Positions 45,582 to 58,609 of a stretch of 64,000 nt of DNA are shown piece after piece. Source of the stretch: Stictocephala bisonia (taxonomy: Eukaryota; Arthropoda; Insecta; Hemiptera; Membracidae); contig JAQJVL010000247.1 in assembly GCA_035578905.1 (NCBI GenBank), forward strand, positions 1,193,261 through 1,257,260. The letters are read 5' to 3'. The translations under genes were made by a program, and so were the position numbers. How positions within the stretch are numbered: the first letter of the stretch is position 1; the number at the start of each line of letters is the position of its first letter. The notes beneath the pieces were generated by a model that saw nothing but the letters and a program-made list of their open reading frames with translations, had not been told where the DNA came from and did not search any database.

Positions 45582-47121
45582 ATATGAACAAGATTACATT
45601 TGGAAGAATAATATTCAAGAAACGCTGCAAGTGAGCAATAAAATAACAGAAATTAAACTCTGCAACAGTAAAAATTAAAATCATAATTACACGTTTTATT
45701 TTTACTCAAGCGTAAACTAAAATGAAACATTTCAGTTAAATCGATAAGTAGACATTTTGGAGACGTTGAGCACCACTTCTATTGTCCATTTCACGTTCAC
45801 CTCAGTGTGGAGTTGCCGTAAGAATGTAAATCAAATGGGAGTTACAGCGGTACTAGTCACTGTGAAAATATGTGCACACATTGTACGAATAAAAATAAAT
45901 GTTATCTTAGTTTAAATATGAATTTATGTGTATTATATAATATATACATACAGTATTCAAATTCTTTATTGGTTATTTTTTAAATAATATTTTCTAAATG
46001 TATTTTTTTATTCACCCCTACAGCCTACGATATTTGAAGAAAAATATTACAAATAAATATATTTTCTTACTTTATATCATTTGTTTGCGTTGTGAAACAC
46101 ATTTTTTCTATTTATTTATAATTGTTATGTTTCCACTAATAAAATGAAAGTTTTGCTCTATTAATAACATGTAATAATATATACTCTTCATATTTATACA
46201 AATCCAACTTACTTAATAGATAAGGTTTAACCTTAAATAATTTTTTATACATATTATTATGTGTATGTAATATTATGTGCATTTACGTATTATTACACTC
46301 TTTTAAATTCATATTTTTCATATTCTTAAAAGAACCGTTAAGTATTTTCACTTTCTTCCACACATACGTAAACTGATGGCTAATTTCATAAATAATGCAA
46401 ACAAAAAGTCTATAGATCAAGTTAATTACTATATTACTTAGTTGGTATTAATTATTATTAGTAATGTAATTATATATAGTATTTTTAATTAGTATTGGGC
46501 AGTTTTAAAATGAATTCAACGCCTGAATCGTGTCAACTGGCTTGTAGCGCCAACCTAGAAAACGCCACTAAATACAGCCTAAATAGCAACAAAGCGTTCT
46601 TCCATAAGCCCTATGTGGAAAGGAAGTATGTACCAGAGGGGAATGTGGAATGGAGAATAGTAGAAGTGCAACAGGTGAATATTAGGGTCAAGGTCATAGC
46701 GGCGCGAAGTTGTTGTGCTCAATGTTCCGTTATCCCAGCTCCCAGGGAAGCCTTTCTGGAAATACTCACCTTAACTCCGAGTTTGATATATCTAGTTATA
46801 TGCTTGAAGATATATAGCTGGATTGGAATCACTCGCTCACTCACTGACATAAATGTTAAGGCACTTTCCGGCGTCCTACCCCTATCATGTTTAATACTTG
46901 AATTGAAGCTCTCGGTCTGAAACCTCCAAGAAAATTCTCAAAAGTTTATTTTATTTTTCTCTCATAAACAAGATGTCTGTCTACCTTTCATAACAAGAAA
47001 ACTGCCCCAGTATATTTATTGTGGGAAAATCGCAAAAAAGGAGTATTTATGACCTAACTTAAGAAAAAGCTTCAGTACAATGTTCAAAAACTCAAGTTCT
47101 ACACGCGTAACAAACGCGTAC
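45582..47121. other. AT-rich spacer, nothing recognised
   Basis: A 141-codon open frame at 46495-46920 shows no recognisable domain and is probably chance. Confidence 0.3.
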
Positions 47122-47472
47122 CAGTAAACCCTCGATTTAACGGACTATATGGGATAGACTCTCGTCCGTTAAAGCCGATTGTCCGTTAAATCAGGGTGAA
47201 CTCACCTCAAGCTGTTATGAGATTGCTACACCTTAATCAAAACTAACTGTGATGCTGCCAGCTAATAGTTAACTCAAAGATTAATAAAATATACAAATAA
47301 GTATTGTATGAATGTGATTAACCCACACATTATATAAATTACAATTTTCATATAAAAATTCCTTAACCTTAATTTCGTGATATATAGAATTTTGATATTG
47401 TAATGCAGCCGTAAGTTGTCCGTTAAATCCGAAGTACGTTAAACCGGAGTCCGTTAAATCGAGGGTTTACTG
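47122..47472. mobile_element. Pogo/Tigger-like MITE, 351 bp
   Basis: The ends are inverted: CAGTAAACCCTCGATTTAAC at 47122 and its reverse complement ending at 47472. Extra internal GTCCGTTAAA motifs occur on both sides. The CAGTA.ACC start is typical of pogo-like elements. No coding capacity. Confidence 0.75.
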
Positions 47473-48589
47473 ATGAATTTCAGTTTAATAACTGAAATAT
47501 TTTGGGTATCGGGGGCCAAACAATTTTTGAAATTGTAAAGTTATTCAATACTGATGTTATCTTATCAAGTGGGGTATCAATTTAAAGCTAATTTTCTCCT
47601 GAATCCAAATATATCATCAGGTTTTGAAAAGGGAAAATAATAACGGGTATATACCCCCAAAACAAAAAAGATCTCTCGCACGCTAGACCACATCAACCCT
47701 CCTCTAATTTTTACACCCAGCATCCGATGACTCACAATTGGGGAAAATGTAGGAAGGTACAGATTTATTGTTTAGTGTGAATTAAAAGCCTTTTAGTTTT
47801 TAATTGGGAAGTACTTTTTACTGAATACTAATATCAAAAAACTAAGTTATTAGGACAATTTTAACTAATAAAAACTATCAGGCCCTATTTGTGATTCATC
47901 TAGACCGGAAACAAATTAGCTTTGGGGCAGGAAGGAGCCAAGCACTCAAGATATACAATGTTGCCATGTAATGTTCTCCTCAGAGGTAAAGTTACAGTGG
48001 TTTTAGAATGATATAGGACTGTAACGTTTACACTCCCATAATATACAATTGATATACTATATATTATATTAATATTTTAGTTTTTATAATTGCATATTTT
48101 TTATATAATATAACCATTGATTTTACTATACATAGAAGATGGTTCCATCCAATGTTAAATATTGAGGCACGGAATATGGGAGCGACCGTGCTGTAACCTG
48201 TCGTCAATCAAATTAAAGAGGTCGAAATTGCCTCCAGTTTCGACTGTTCGGTTGCACAACCTGTGAGCAGTAAAGGAAACTATTCACTCCCTCTCATTCT
48301 CCCATTCTCTCTTCTTTCTCTTAAGACGCTCGTCCGGAAGTACTTGTCTACTGTCGCCCCTCCACCTGTCTACTGTCGCCGATTGGCCTTGATAGTGGGT
48401 CAAAGTGAGATATTATTCCTTGCTGTGGTTTGTCTTGCACGGAAAGGAATCGTGATCTTTTATTTAGGCCTTAGGGGTTTGTGAATATGAAAAATGTTAG
48501 GGGACATATTTTTGTTATTTTGTCAATGTAAATAACAGTGTGTTATAGATGTTTAGTTAAAACATTATGCATTATCTAAAATGATGTAA
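47473..48589. other. Spacer sequence, nothing recognised
   Basis: Mostly AT-rich. A slightly GC-richer part at 48160-48430 could be the 5' region of the LINE that follows, but no domain is visible. Confidence 0.3.
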
Positions 48590-49520
48590 ATACTGTTTGT
48601 ATTATAAGTTTATTGATATTTTAAGTAATTGTATATTTAGAAGTAGCAATGGTGGTAGTTCTAAATTGTTAAAGGCTAAATTGTTAAGTCCCTGGATAAC
48701 ACCAAACATTTTACATAAATTTGAGAGACGTAAAAAAGTATATAAAATTTCTACGAGAAGACGATATGACAGAGTTTTTGAAAATTATTTTGCAAAATAT
48801 ACTAATGAATTAAATAATGTGATTAATTTAAAAAAAAACAATTATTATTCAACATTATTAGAAAACTGTAAAGGTGATGTATCTGAGCAGTGGAAGGTAA
48901 TAAATAACTTAACAAGTGGTTTTTCAAAGAAAATAGTTGAGCTAATTGAATTGCCAAACGGCGAAGTAATGCGTGAGCCTTCCGTCATTGATAAGATAAA
49001 CAATCACCTTATCACAATCCAGTCTAGCCGTCCAGACGTTGTACATTCCAATACCCTTCCACCTTTACGTACTTACTATCAACATTCATTCTTTATAACT
49101 CCAACAGATTTAGATGAAATTAAGAGTATTGTTAAGCTTTTAAAAAATTAAAAAATAACTGGCTCTGACCAAATTAATGTACATTTACTGAAAAATATAA
49201 TCGATGAGATTACCAGTTTTAGTTCACTTAATAAACAGTAGTTGTATCAAAGGCATTTTTCCTGAGAGCCTGAAGTTAAGTTCAGGGTACCTATTTTGAA
49301 GGACAATAACTCTATAAAACTAGATAACATAATACCTATCAGCTTCTTATCTGTATTCTATAAGGTTTTTGAAAAAACAATGATTAAAAGGCTCCATAGT
49401 TATTTATCTAAGTTAAATTTTCTTAATCTACGTCAATTCGGTTTTATGAAAGGAAAGTCAACTGAGGATGCGTTATTAGGAGTATCAGAAATAATTTATA
49501 ACAATTTAACTATTCATTAA
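48590..49520 (+). pseudogene. Decayed LINE reverse transcriptase, missing its 3' half
   Basis: The linker region (YYSTLLENCKGDVSEQWKVI, then NNLTSGFSKKIVELIELPNG) is followed after a shift near 49145 by KITGSDQINVHLLKNIIDEI. After more breaks come IPISFLSVFYKVFEKTMIKR and QFGFMKGKSTEDALL. This is the N-terminal half of a jockey/CR1-type RT. The palm motifs (AFD, YxDD) and the 3' end are absent beyond 49520, unlike normal 5' truncation, so a later deletion or replacement is likely. Confidence 0.75.
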
Positions 49521-50694
49521 CTTATCATCTGTCATATAGTTCACATTTAATACTAGATAATTAATCCTTTATATTATTGAAATCATTATTCATTTTATTC
49601 ATTTTTATTAATTAAGTAATTAAAGCTTCTTGTCAATATTGCATTGTATAATTATTGTTGTATTTTTAACTATAAATGAATATTCCTTTTTGTTTAAAAG
49701 TAAATTGAACTATTTGTCATACATACCACAATATTAAAATCTGCTTCCGGGTCACGTCGTGGACAGTGAAATGTGTGTGGTAGGCCTACCGAAAGTTTTA
49801 ATATTCGTTGTTTTCTTCGTGTGTGAACTGTGTTTGTTGAGTTTTAATTAATTTGTGATGCGTCCCACTTGGACTTATTTGTGTTCTTTAACCTAAAGAT
49901 GCCGTCCGTATTCACGGCGAAACATGTAGTTGTTATCACCATCACACGCTGTGAACTGTTTGACGGAAGGTAAAGTAAACCTATTTTAGTCTATACCACA
50001 ATTGGCATTTTATTCTTTTTATTTGATATAAAGAGATGGAGATAACGAGAAAATATCTGCTGTATTGATGATTTCATAAATAGTGGCGGAGTCATAAAAT
50101 GAAAAAGAAAAAAAACATACACGCACACAATTCGGTTCTTCAGTCGCGTTGCCGAAAATCGTGTAATAGGCCTACCTCACTCTCTGGCCGTTAACGAGTT
50201 GCGCGCATTCCTACCTGCGTTAATTACGATGTCCCAAGAAGGCTCCAAACCAGTACTCGAGTTGCGCGCAATACCGATCTCAGGTAGTCTGTCCAGTCTT
50301 GGCCGCTCAAAAATGCAACTTAGACCACAAGCTGTGCTATAGAAATATTTCCGTAAATATCACAATCCACCAAAAATAACTTGAATTGTGTCACTGGTCT
50401 GATTCCGAATAGCACCAAACTTATACTACAAAATAAGCACATATCTGCTTATTCTGTGCTTATATTTTCTTGGTTATTGGTAAAATATATAATAATTATC
50501 AATATCAGCTGAACTTGTTTCCAAGATGACAAAATCAGGATTTCATTTTTCTTTAACAATTAAAGTGTGACAATATCTGAATTGATTTTGGGCTTGAGTT
50601 TGATAAAAGTTTGATATCATTTATATAGTAAAATCAATTATATAACTCAGTTATAAAGTTAGAGGCGTTGTGGTCATGAAGTAGGTCAGAGAAT
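49521..50694. other. Spacer with a retroelement-like hairpin
   Basis: At 49899-49926, ATGCCGT...ACGGCGAAACATG forms a short hairpin followed by GAAACATGT, resembling ends seen in other repeats here. At 50200-50290 GAGTTGCGCGCA occurs twice. No gene seen. Confidence 0.35.
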
Positions 50695-51550
50695 CAGCGA
50701 TGCCAACCTAGGGAGAATTTCCCTAGAAATCTTTAGGGAAGTTTTGAAGATCCTAGGGAATCAGGAAAGATAAAGCAATATTTAGAGAAATATAGGCAGT
50801 CTTGCAAATAAATATTGAATATATATTTTAAGTAAATATAAAATATATTGAGGTATGATAAAACCTTAATATTTGGATTCTTCACACTATAAAAGACTTG
50901 GGTTAATTTCATATTGCATTCAGGATAATTTCCCGGTATGTAGGGAAGACAGTAATGATATAGTGTAAACCTTTATGGTATGTTTATCATTTAAATTTGA
51001 AATCTAGATCTGGTTATCAGTTTCCAGTCATGCTTATCTCATCGTAACAATCGTGATAATGGTGGAAAAGCATAATTTCCCATCCGCCACTTTGTTTTAC
51101 TTAATTGTCGATGTAACATTCATAATAAGCGACTTAAAACCCCCCTGGTTACTAATTTTCAATAAAATATATAATGTATTTTTTCGATTTATTCCAATTA
51201 TTTACTGCTTTTGTTTCTTATGTAATTTAACCATTTCTGGACTTTACAATTAGTATGTTTACTATGTAATTTAACCATTTCCGGACTTTACAATTAGTAT
51301 ATTTCTGGTGTTGAGACATTTCTTAACAAGTTGCAAAAGGTTTAAAATCGATTTATCTACTTTCTATTTAATCAGATTTTTCTAACATTTTATACCTGGT
51401 TTCGTGTACTAATATAGAACTTGTTTTCGCTATTCTATTATTTGTTCACTGGCACCTAAGCAAAATTCGTGTATCTAGGTAATTTTTGAGTAATCTAGGG
51501 TAATTTAGATTGTTCAACTAGGGAAAAAACAAAGCTAGGTTGGCCAGCAT
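50695..51550. mobile_element. Possible hAT-like MITE
   Basis: The left end CAGCGATGCCAACCTAGGGA is mirrored at the right by CTAGGTTGGCCAGCAT, and several CCTAGGG/CTAGGGTAAT motifs lie near both ends. An 8-bp target duplication was not found. Internally, about 42 bp (TATGTAATTTAACCATTTC...) is tandemly duplicated at 51217-51300. Confidence 0.45.
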
Positions 51551-51879
51551 TTCTTCTTCCTTATGTTATGGTTTGGTTAATGCCTTCAAAGGAAAGTGGG
51601 CGGGCACTGGGCAATGATGTTAATTGATGGATGTTGGTGTTTTTATATATGATTTTTGAAGTAGACCTTATCATTGTTTTTAACTGAAAACTAGAGCAAG
51701 TTTTTTCAGTTCCATTGTAAATCGGCAAACTGTAAGTTAATTAAGATAAAATTGCTTTCACCAGAGATCCAAGTACAAAAGTGTTCCAAACTACAAGTGG
51801 TGGTGTTAGGGTTTTGTAATTTCGGTATGTAGGCTTAGGCCTATGCACTCTTCATAAGCTTCTCAAATCTGGATAGTCT

Positions 51880-52650
51880 ATCACTACAGGGTAAAATCAG
51901 GGTAATTATCCATTTGGTAATTATTGGAAAGAACATATTATGCCTTTTTTTCTAAAAAGAACTCACAAAATGGGCTAATTTAGTGAGTAGGATTATGTTA
52001 AAGAGTTTAGGGGGGAATGTATTTTTGTATTGCAAAAGTAAAATATTATCTACCAAGAGGAACAATCGAAAGATATCATTTTACTAAAATATGATGTTGG
52101 TGCTCTAATTGTTGTATGGCATTTTGTCTGATCAAGGTTATGAAATGTGCCTGTTTTGATAAGGTTATTTTTTTAGGTTAGATTGGGTATTGATAGGGGA
52201 GGTTTACTTTTTTAAGGCAAGGAAGGTTACTTTCTGTTAGTAACCTTAGTAAAATTAAATGGTTTATTATTTAGTTTCTGTAAACCTAACCAAAACCTAA
52301 CATGCTCTGACCAAAACCTAACAAAGTAACCAGAATCTAACATAACCCAACCTAACTAAGCCTAACATAACCTAACAATATAACCTTATGAAACAAGCAT
52401 ATTTCTCGCTCTAATACAATTAATAGTTTTCCGATCGCATAACCCCTTTCTGCATTCATGATCAGGGCATAAAATATGTGCATAAATAAAAAAAATCCAT
52501 TTTTCCACATTTTCAAAATGTTCTGGCTTTTCCCCCTAATTTTTTTTAAATAACTAAGGTTACTTTCAAAATTAGCCCATTTTATGAGTGATTTGAGAAA
52601 ACCATTAGAAATATGCATAATTTGCCCTTTTCAATGATTAGCACACATAT
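51880..52650. repeat. Foldback repeat with AACCTAA motifs
   Basis: ACAAAATGGGCTAATTT (about 51967) and GGGGGGAATGT are matched in reverse by AAATTAGCCCATTTTATGA (about 52572) and TTCCCCCTAATTT. The centre carries TTTTAGGTTAG opposite repeated AACCTAAC blocks (52283-52380). No coding capacity. Confidence 0.5.
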
Positions 52651-53577
52651 TCTAGCCCCTACATGAAACTCTGAAATTAAAAAGAAATTGTATAGACATT
52701 GAGGATCAAGAATTGTTATTGTCGTAAAATATTTATAAAATTGCATTGACAATGCCAGAGTTATAACTAAACTTATGTTATGCCAACTAAACCAAAATCT
52801 GGCAGGCAAAAATTCCTTTACTAGCAAGCCATTTTTATGCATTATGCAAGCATATTTTTTTAAATCTTTAAAAAAGTAAATATAGATCTAATATCTTTTG
52901 GGGTGTATTATATATAATTTTGCACACAAATTTCAAGAGAATATTTTACAAAAATGGCATTTTATAATTTTTTATTTTTATAGAATACGGTAGGCCTAAT
53001 TTAAAAATGTTGGTTTCATAAAAACCAAAAACAGGGAGATTGCCCTTTGAAATTGTAAAACTTAATGAAGTGCTAATTGATTTGGATATCATCCATAAGT
53101 TTATTAATTTGACCTAGTTTTAGAAAATATAGATTTATCTATATTACATCTGGTTGTTATATAACTGTAACAATGCGCGAATGCACTATTTTGTTTCCAT
53201 GGTCGCACTATTTTTCAACAATTTATTATAAATACGTTTTTGTACAAATCATTTTACTCACAATTAACAGGAGAGCAGTTTAGAACATAAAAATTTACGT
53301 GTTGTTGGAAATTCTTTTTATTTTGTTTTCACTATTTTTTACACGAATGGTACAAACTGTTTGATGACTTGCAGTTTACTTCAGAGCTGCCAACATGACA
53401 TTGTAAAATACTCCATTGATCTAAATTATCCCTCTATGCAGTGGTATAAGAGTCACGTCGATTACAGCAATATGGCCAATAAGTAAAATATTGGCTGCAT
53501 GCAAAATAGTCCGATTTTCGGGCGATGCCAGAGTATGGGTTAATTGTTACTCTATCCTTCTATTAACACAATATATA
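52651..53577. other. AT-rich spacer, nothing recognised
   Basis: No gene or repeat identified. Confidence 0.3.
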
Positions 53578-55356
53578 GGATAGAAAAAATTATGGAAACG
53601 CTTTCACAACTCTTGTATGATTTCACTTGTAGAATCATACCTACTTTTTACACCATTAGTGACATTTCAATTTTTCTGGGGTACGGCTCATGAGGAGTTA
53701 AACAAAAATTTTCTATATAAATTAAGCCTAGGTCAAGTTTGGTATCAAATTAAAGGTATATTCAAGAGAAATAAACTGCGGCAAAATTGACTTTGAAAGG
53801 TTTAAATCCTTTCCAGAATAGCGGCAATTTGAACTTCAAGACAAACAAATTGAGTCATTTTGTTTTTGTGAAGTAACTAATTTAATTTTGCTAGTATATT
53901 TTATGTCGGTTATGTAAGATGGCATCAGAATATTGTTGTTACAAAATTTATTTTTAGTTTACCTTGATATTTGCTGGATCAGAGTAAAAAGGGATTTTGC
54001 TAGCTTTTATTACGCAGTAACTGGGAGTGTTCAATTATTCCATTGTTGCTCCTTATCAACAGGAGGTCAAGGTACAGTCTTTTTATTAGAGGCAAGCTAG
54101 AAACTGGTTTAGGCAATCCAAACATGTACTTTCACTGGAAAATTTTACTGTTCTTTATTTTTAATATCAGTTTGGTTTTAAGTGTAAGCTAGTTATTTCG
54201 TTCATGTAAGTTAAAGGTGAAAGTCTTCTGTAGAAGGTACTGCGAGAGTTGTAAGAATTTTTTATCTAATTGTTTACATATTGTTCTATACTAGTTACTA
54301 AAGCAATGTTTCTTAGTGAGTTTGAAAGAATAGGGCTAATTATAATGCGTAGGTATGGTGATTTAGTTTGTCCCTTAGAAGAAACAGTTCATTTGTTTGG
54401 TGACACTTTTCCTGCTAAACTCCCAACTGAACAGACAGGACTGTGTTTAAGACAGTCAAAAGGTTTGAAGAAACTAGAACAGTTAAAGATTGTGAAGGCA
54501 GGCCTAAATCGGTAACTAATGAACACAAATTGTTACATGTTGAGAATTCCAGATCTTTGGCCAGAAAGGCTGCTAAAGATCATGATATAAGCCATACCTC
54601 AGTGTTGTATGTTTTACAGAAATACAAGTATATCTCCTCTATAATGTAACCAATTCACTATTTTCCTCATGACGCTATTGAGGGGTTCACTATCTGTTAT
54701 TAAGTGTTTCCTAACTGTTGGATCGTTCACAGAGGTACCTTTGAGTGGCTGGTTAGGTCACCGGATCTTAATCCACTAGATTTTTTTATGTGGGGCTTCT
54801 TGAAAAAAATGGGTATAAAACTAAACCAACCAGCTGGCAACTTGTTTATGAGAAGAAGGTAAAAGAATTACATTAGAATGCTACAAAAAGTTACTACAGT
54901 AGATTTTTAACACAGTACATTGCTGTATTCGGAGCGTAGTTTAAGCATCTCATCTAAAAAGTTTGGTTATGTTTTCCTATAGGCCTAGATAATGTGGTAA
55001 TATAGTGTTTCTAATAATTGTGTTCCATAAAGTGTAATTTTTGAACAGAATAATTTACTTGAAACTGTGAAATCGCAGAGAAATAATAGTGATAAAATTA
55101 GTTACTTTTAAATTCAAATGACCACTACTCTGGAAAGGATAAGCCTTTCGAAGTCCGGTTTGCTGCAATTAATTTCTCTTCAATAGATCTTTCATTTGGT
55201 ATCATATTTGACCTAGACTTACATTGAAGATTTTCACTTAACTCCTCATGGGCCGTCCCCCTGAAAAGATGAAATGTCACTGATGGTGTCAATAGGTAGG
55301 TTATTCGTAACCATGATGATTTACAAGATTTCACTTTTACAAGTGAAGTCATACAG
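53578..55356 (+). mobile_element. Degenerate mariner-type transposon, about 1.8 kb
   Basis: The left arm (GGAAACGCTTTCACAACTC at 53593, then GGGGTACGGCTCATGAGGAG) and the right arm (CTACTCTGGAAAGGATAA at 55124, CCTCATGGGCCGTCCCC) are inverted and match the foldback at 29899-30725. A transposase relic lies between them. The right tip beyond AAGTCATACAG is missing. This looks like the coding relative of the foldback family. Confidence 0.75.
54443..54815 (+). pseudogene. Mariner-type transposase relic
   Basis: The frame from 54443 reads FKTVKRFEETRTVKDCEGRP KSVTNE and then RKAAKDHDISHTSVLYVLQK, the helix-turn-helix region of insect mariner-like transposases. At 54736-54815 a separate frame reads FEWLVRSPDLNPLDFFMWGF, the conserved C-terminal catalytic-domain motif. 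The middle, including the first two catalytic acidic residues, is deleted. Non-functional. Confidence 0.75.
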
Positions 55357-55692
55357 TACATATATACACTGTGTATACAAATCAAACACAAAATAATATA
55401 TGCCATACAAAATATATAATATAGATGCACAATATAGCTACAGAATATGAAGTTTATAAATTTAGTAAAAATAATTATTTTCAAGCACACTAAATATAAT
55501 CAAAGATAAAACCTTAGTAAAGTTATAATCAAAGTAGAACTAATTAATCTTATGTACATAATCCGAATCTTTACTATCATAAGTATTGTTAACAATGCAT
55601 TGATAAGCGCCATTAAAACTAACAAGATATCAATACAATACATTTATTACCATACATTTAACATGAATTAATACTTTACAAATAAGTAAGTA

Positions 55693-56036
55693 CAGTACAC
55701 TCTTGATACTCCGACATTTACTAGTCCGACACGTTTGGTAGTCCGACGCCACATCCGATGACGTACTGTACACTTAATACTGTATGTAATAAACCTTACT
55801 GTGTTACTGTACAAATGTTGTATAATTTGTTTGCTTACATTTATTCAATTGTGTTGTCAGCCTCATTTTATCACGGCTGATAGCGCGGAAATTCTAAGAA
55901 GGGTGTACGTAGTGCATTCAGTTTATCTTAGAAATCATAATTCTCGTGAATTACAATGGACATTTGGTAATCCGACGTTTTTGTTAATCCGACACACCGT
56001 CGGTCCCTTAACTGTCGGATTATCAAGATTAAACTG
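55693..56036. mobile_element. Pogo/Tigger-like MITE, 344 bp
   Basis: The left end CAGTACACTCTTGATACTCC is mirrored at the right (GGATTATCAAGATTAAACTG ending at 56036). TA flanks both ends (55691-55692, 56037-56038), the expected target site. Internal CCGACAT/CCGACGT motifs repeat on both arms. Confidence 0.75.
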
Positions 56037-56038
56037 TA

Positions 56039-57034
56039 TTACACTTTACTTAGTCCACTACACTGGTAAGTTGATCTCGTGAGTGTAGTGGTGCGAGGAC
56101 TCCTTCCCCCCGCCTCAGTAGAATTGGAAGCTGGTTGGATATATTTTGTCTGTTTAATAACCTGATCTATGCTCTGTTGATTTTTTCATATGTTGCATTT
56201 AGTTTTGTATGTCATTGAGTATTTGGTCTATTTCATAACTTGCTCTGTGTTTTGTTGACTGATTTCATTGTTTGCATTTCTTTTGTATTTCATATTGTGT
56301 AATCTATTTTATTTAATTATGTTATGTGTGATAGTTTTTTAAGAACTTTTTACTTTCAACAGTAATCTTTAGTATCTTAGCTTGTAGTATTAAGTCTTTT
56401 CTGATTTAGTATGGATTAAGAAAAAAAATTGTTTTAGATGTAGGCTAAGTTAGTAAGTACACTTGAAGATGGCAGGAGTTTGTTATATCTGTTGAAACAT
56501 TGTGTTCGTTTCTTAAACATTCAAGCATTGGAAATCTCCAAATATTATCTCATATTTAGTCTAGTCAATTTCATAAAATTCTGGAACATTGCACAAACAT
56601 TCCATTATTAGCACAGTTTTTTATTTGCTTATCTGAGAGCCAGTAAACCTAATCTGTTGAACTCTAATATTATTTCTAATTATGGTTTCATTTTGATGAA
56701 ATTCACTACTTAATTTAAACAATTCTTAATTACTAACCAAGCAATTAAGACTAAAGTGAATATACATTTTAGTTCCCAGATTTGAAAGCCTCTATTTGTG
56801 GAGGGAGTGATTGAATTTGAACCTTCTAAAACTTGTTTTTTATTGAAATATTGGAGGGTTTGACTCTGTCATGTATTGTATCAAAAGCCTTGACAGTAAA
56901 GATTTCTGATCCTAGCTTTTTTTTAGTAGATTAGGCTTATACAAATGTTGTAAACTCATTACTTTTATTTGCCTAAGTCAATTTATCTTAGGCTATTCAG
57001 CACGATTGCTAAATAAATGTAAGTTATGGAACAT
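56039..57034. other. Spacer, one retroelement-like end motif
   Basis: ACTTGAAGATGGCAGGAG...GTTGAAACATTGTG near 56461-56505 has the GAAGATG...GAAAC form seen at other repeat ends. Nothing else recognised. Confidence 0.3.
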
Positions 57035-57590
<556 letters not shown>

Positions 57591-57829
57591 TAACAGTAAC
57601 CTTATTTTTTTGGCTGAGTATTTTTCATATTAGATAAATAACTAAGAAACAAGATCATCTAAGTTAAATATTTACTTAAGAAAAGCTGTGAAATGAGAAA
57701 AATTATGTTTTTAAAAAAAATATGCTATAGTGTTGTTGGTACTGTACTCAAATTGTTCAAAATTTTGTCCTGATCATAAATATGGCAAGAGTTTTGCAAT
57801 TGGACTAAGTATGTTAGCGTGTGGAATGT

Positions 57830-58095
57830 GCTGGTTTTAGTAAAGTAATGTTTTGTTTGGATACGCTTTGGTTGGGTATTGATAGGTTAGATGGGGTTTG
57901 TAACATTCTGTTACATTGGGGTTACATTCTGTTAGGCTAGAAAGGTTAGGCTGGTTTGTTAGACTAGTTTTTGTTAATCTAACCTAAAAAAGTTAATCTA
58001 ACATTTACCTACCAAACTTTACAAATCTTAATCTAACAATACCCCATCTAGGCCTTATCCTAACAAAGCATACTGGAACCGTCACATATCCAGCG
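57830..58095. repeat. Foldback repeat with AACCTAA motifs, second copy
   Basis: GGTTGGGTATTGATAGGTTAG and ATGGGGTTTGTAA are matched in reverse by TTTACAAATC, AATACCCCATCTAGG and TTATCCTAACAAAGCATA. The centre has AGGTTAGGCTGG opposite AATCTAACCTAAAA. Confidence 0.55.
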
Positions 58096-58417
58096 CTAAC
58101 ACACTTAGTCTGATCGTATATACCTTGTCATATTTGTGAGGTCGGTATTATTCTTTCGGATACAAAGTAAAAGACCTGCTATTAGACAGCTACCATTACA
58201 GTGTCAGGAATTATATGTCTAGCTAGTAATACATTCAAGTTAATTTTGTTTTAGTGACATAACCAATAATCATCAGCTGAAAACATGTATCCATGTTCAA
58301 AGCAAAGCCTCATTACTCAACAAATTAACAAAAACCTATAATTTGTTTTGTAATTGTAAGCGCCAATTAAATATTCCTCAGCTAAAAATGAATCTCCTTA
58401 TTTTGTGTTTCAGAATC

Positions 58418-58609
58418 ATGGATTTAAATGATGAAGTAACAAGAAAACGAGCAATCCGTCTACTAGCCATAGTTATTGTGGTCATTATTGTAGTAGCTAT
58501 ACTTGGATTTGTTTTCAATATAATTCTTCCATCATTAATCGGTACAGTAATTGTTATCCTCGTTGTGGCATTTGTCGCCCACAAAATATATGTGAAAAAG
58601 ACACGATCT
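58418..58609 (+). CDS. First coding exon of the small membrane protein
   Basis: It encodes residues 1-64, both membrane segments. Start chosen at the ATG just after the splice acceptor (AATCATGG context). An upstream in-frame ATG lies before the acceptor and would be intronic. The donor is a consensus GTAAGT. Confidence 0.65.

Noticed and set aside
45277..45684. 135-codon Thr/Pro/His open frame
   Set aside because: Second 36-bp minisatellite; same reason as the first array.
46495..46920. 141-codon open frame on the plus strand
   Set aside because: No domain, no convincing splice or promoter context, and its composition changes midway. Probably chance.
49296..49520. Independent 74-codon gene
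   Set aside because: It is the RT continuation of the decayed LINE starting near 48590.
54270..54649. Intact small gene
   Set aside because: Matches only parts of a mariner-type transposase in shifting frames between mariner arms; a relic.
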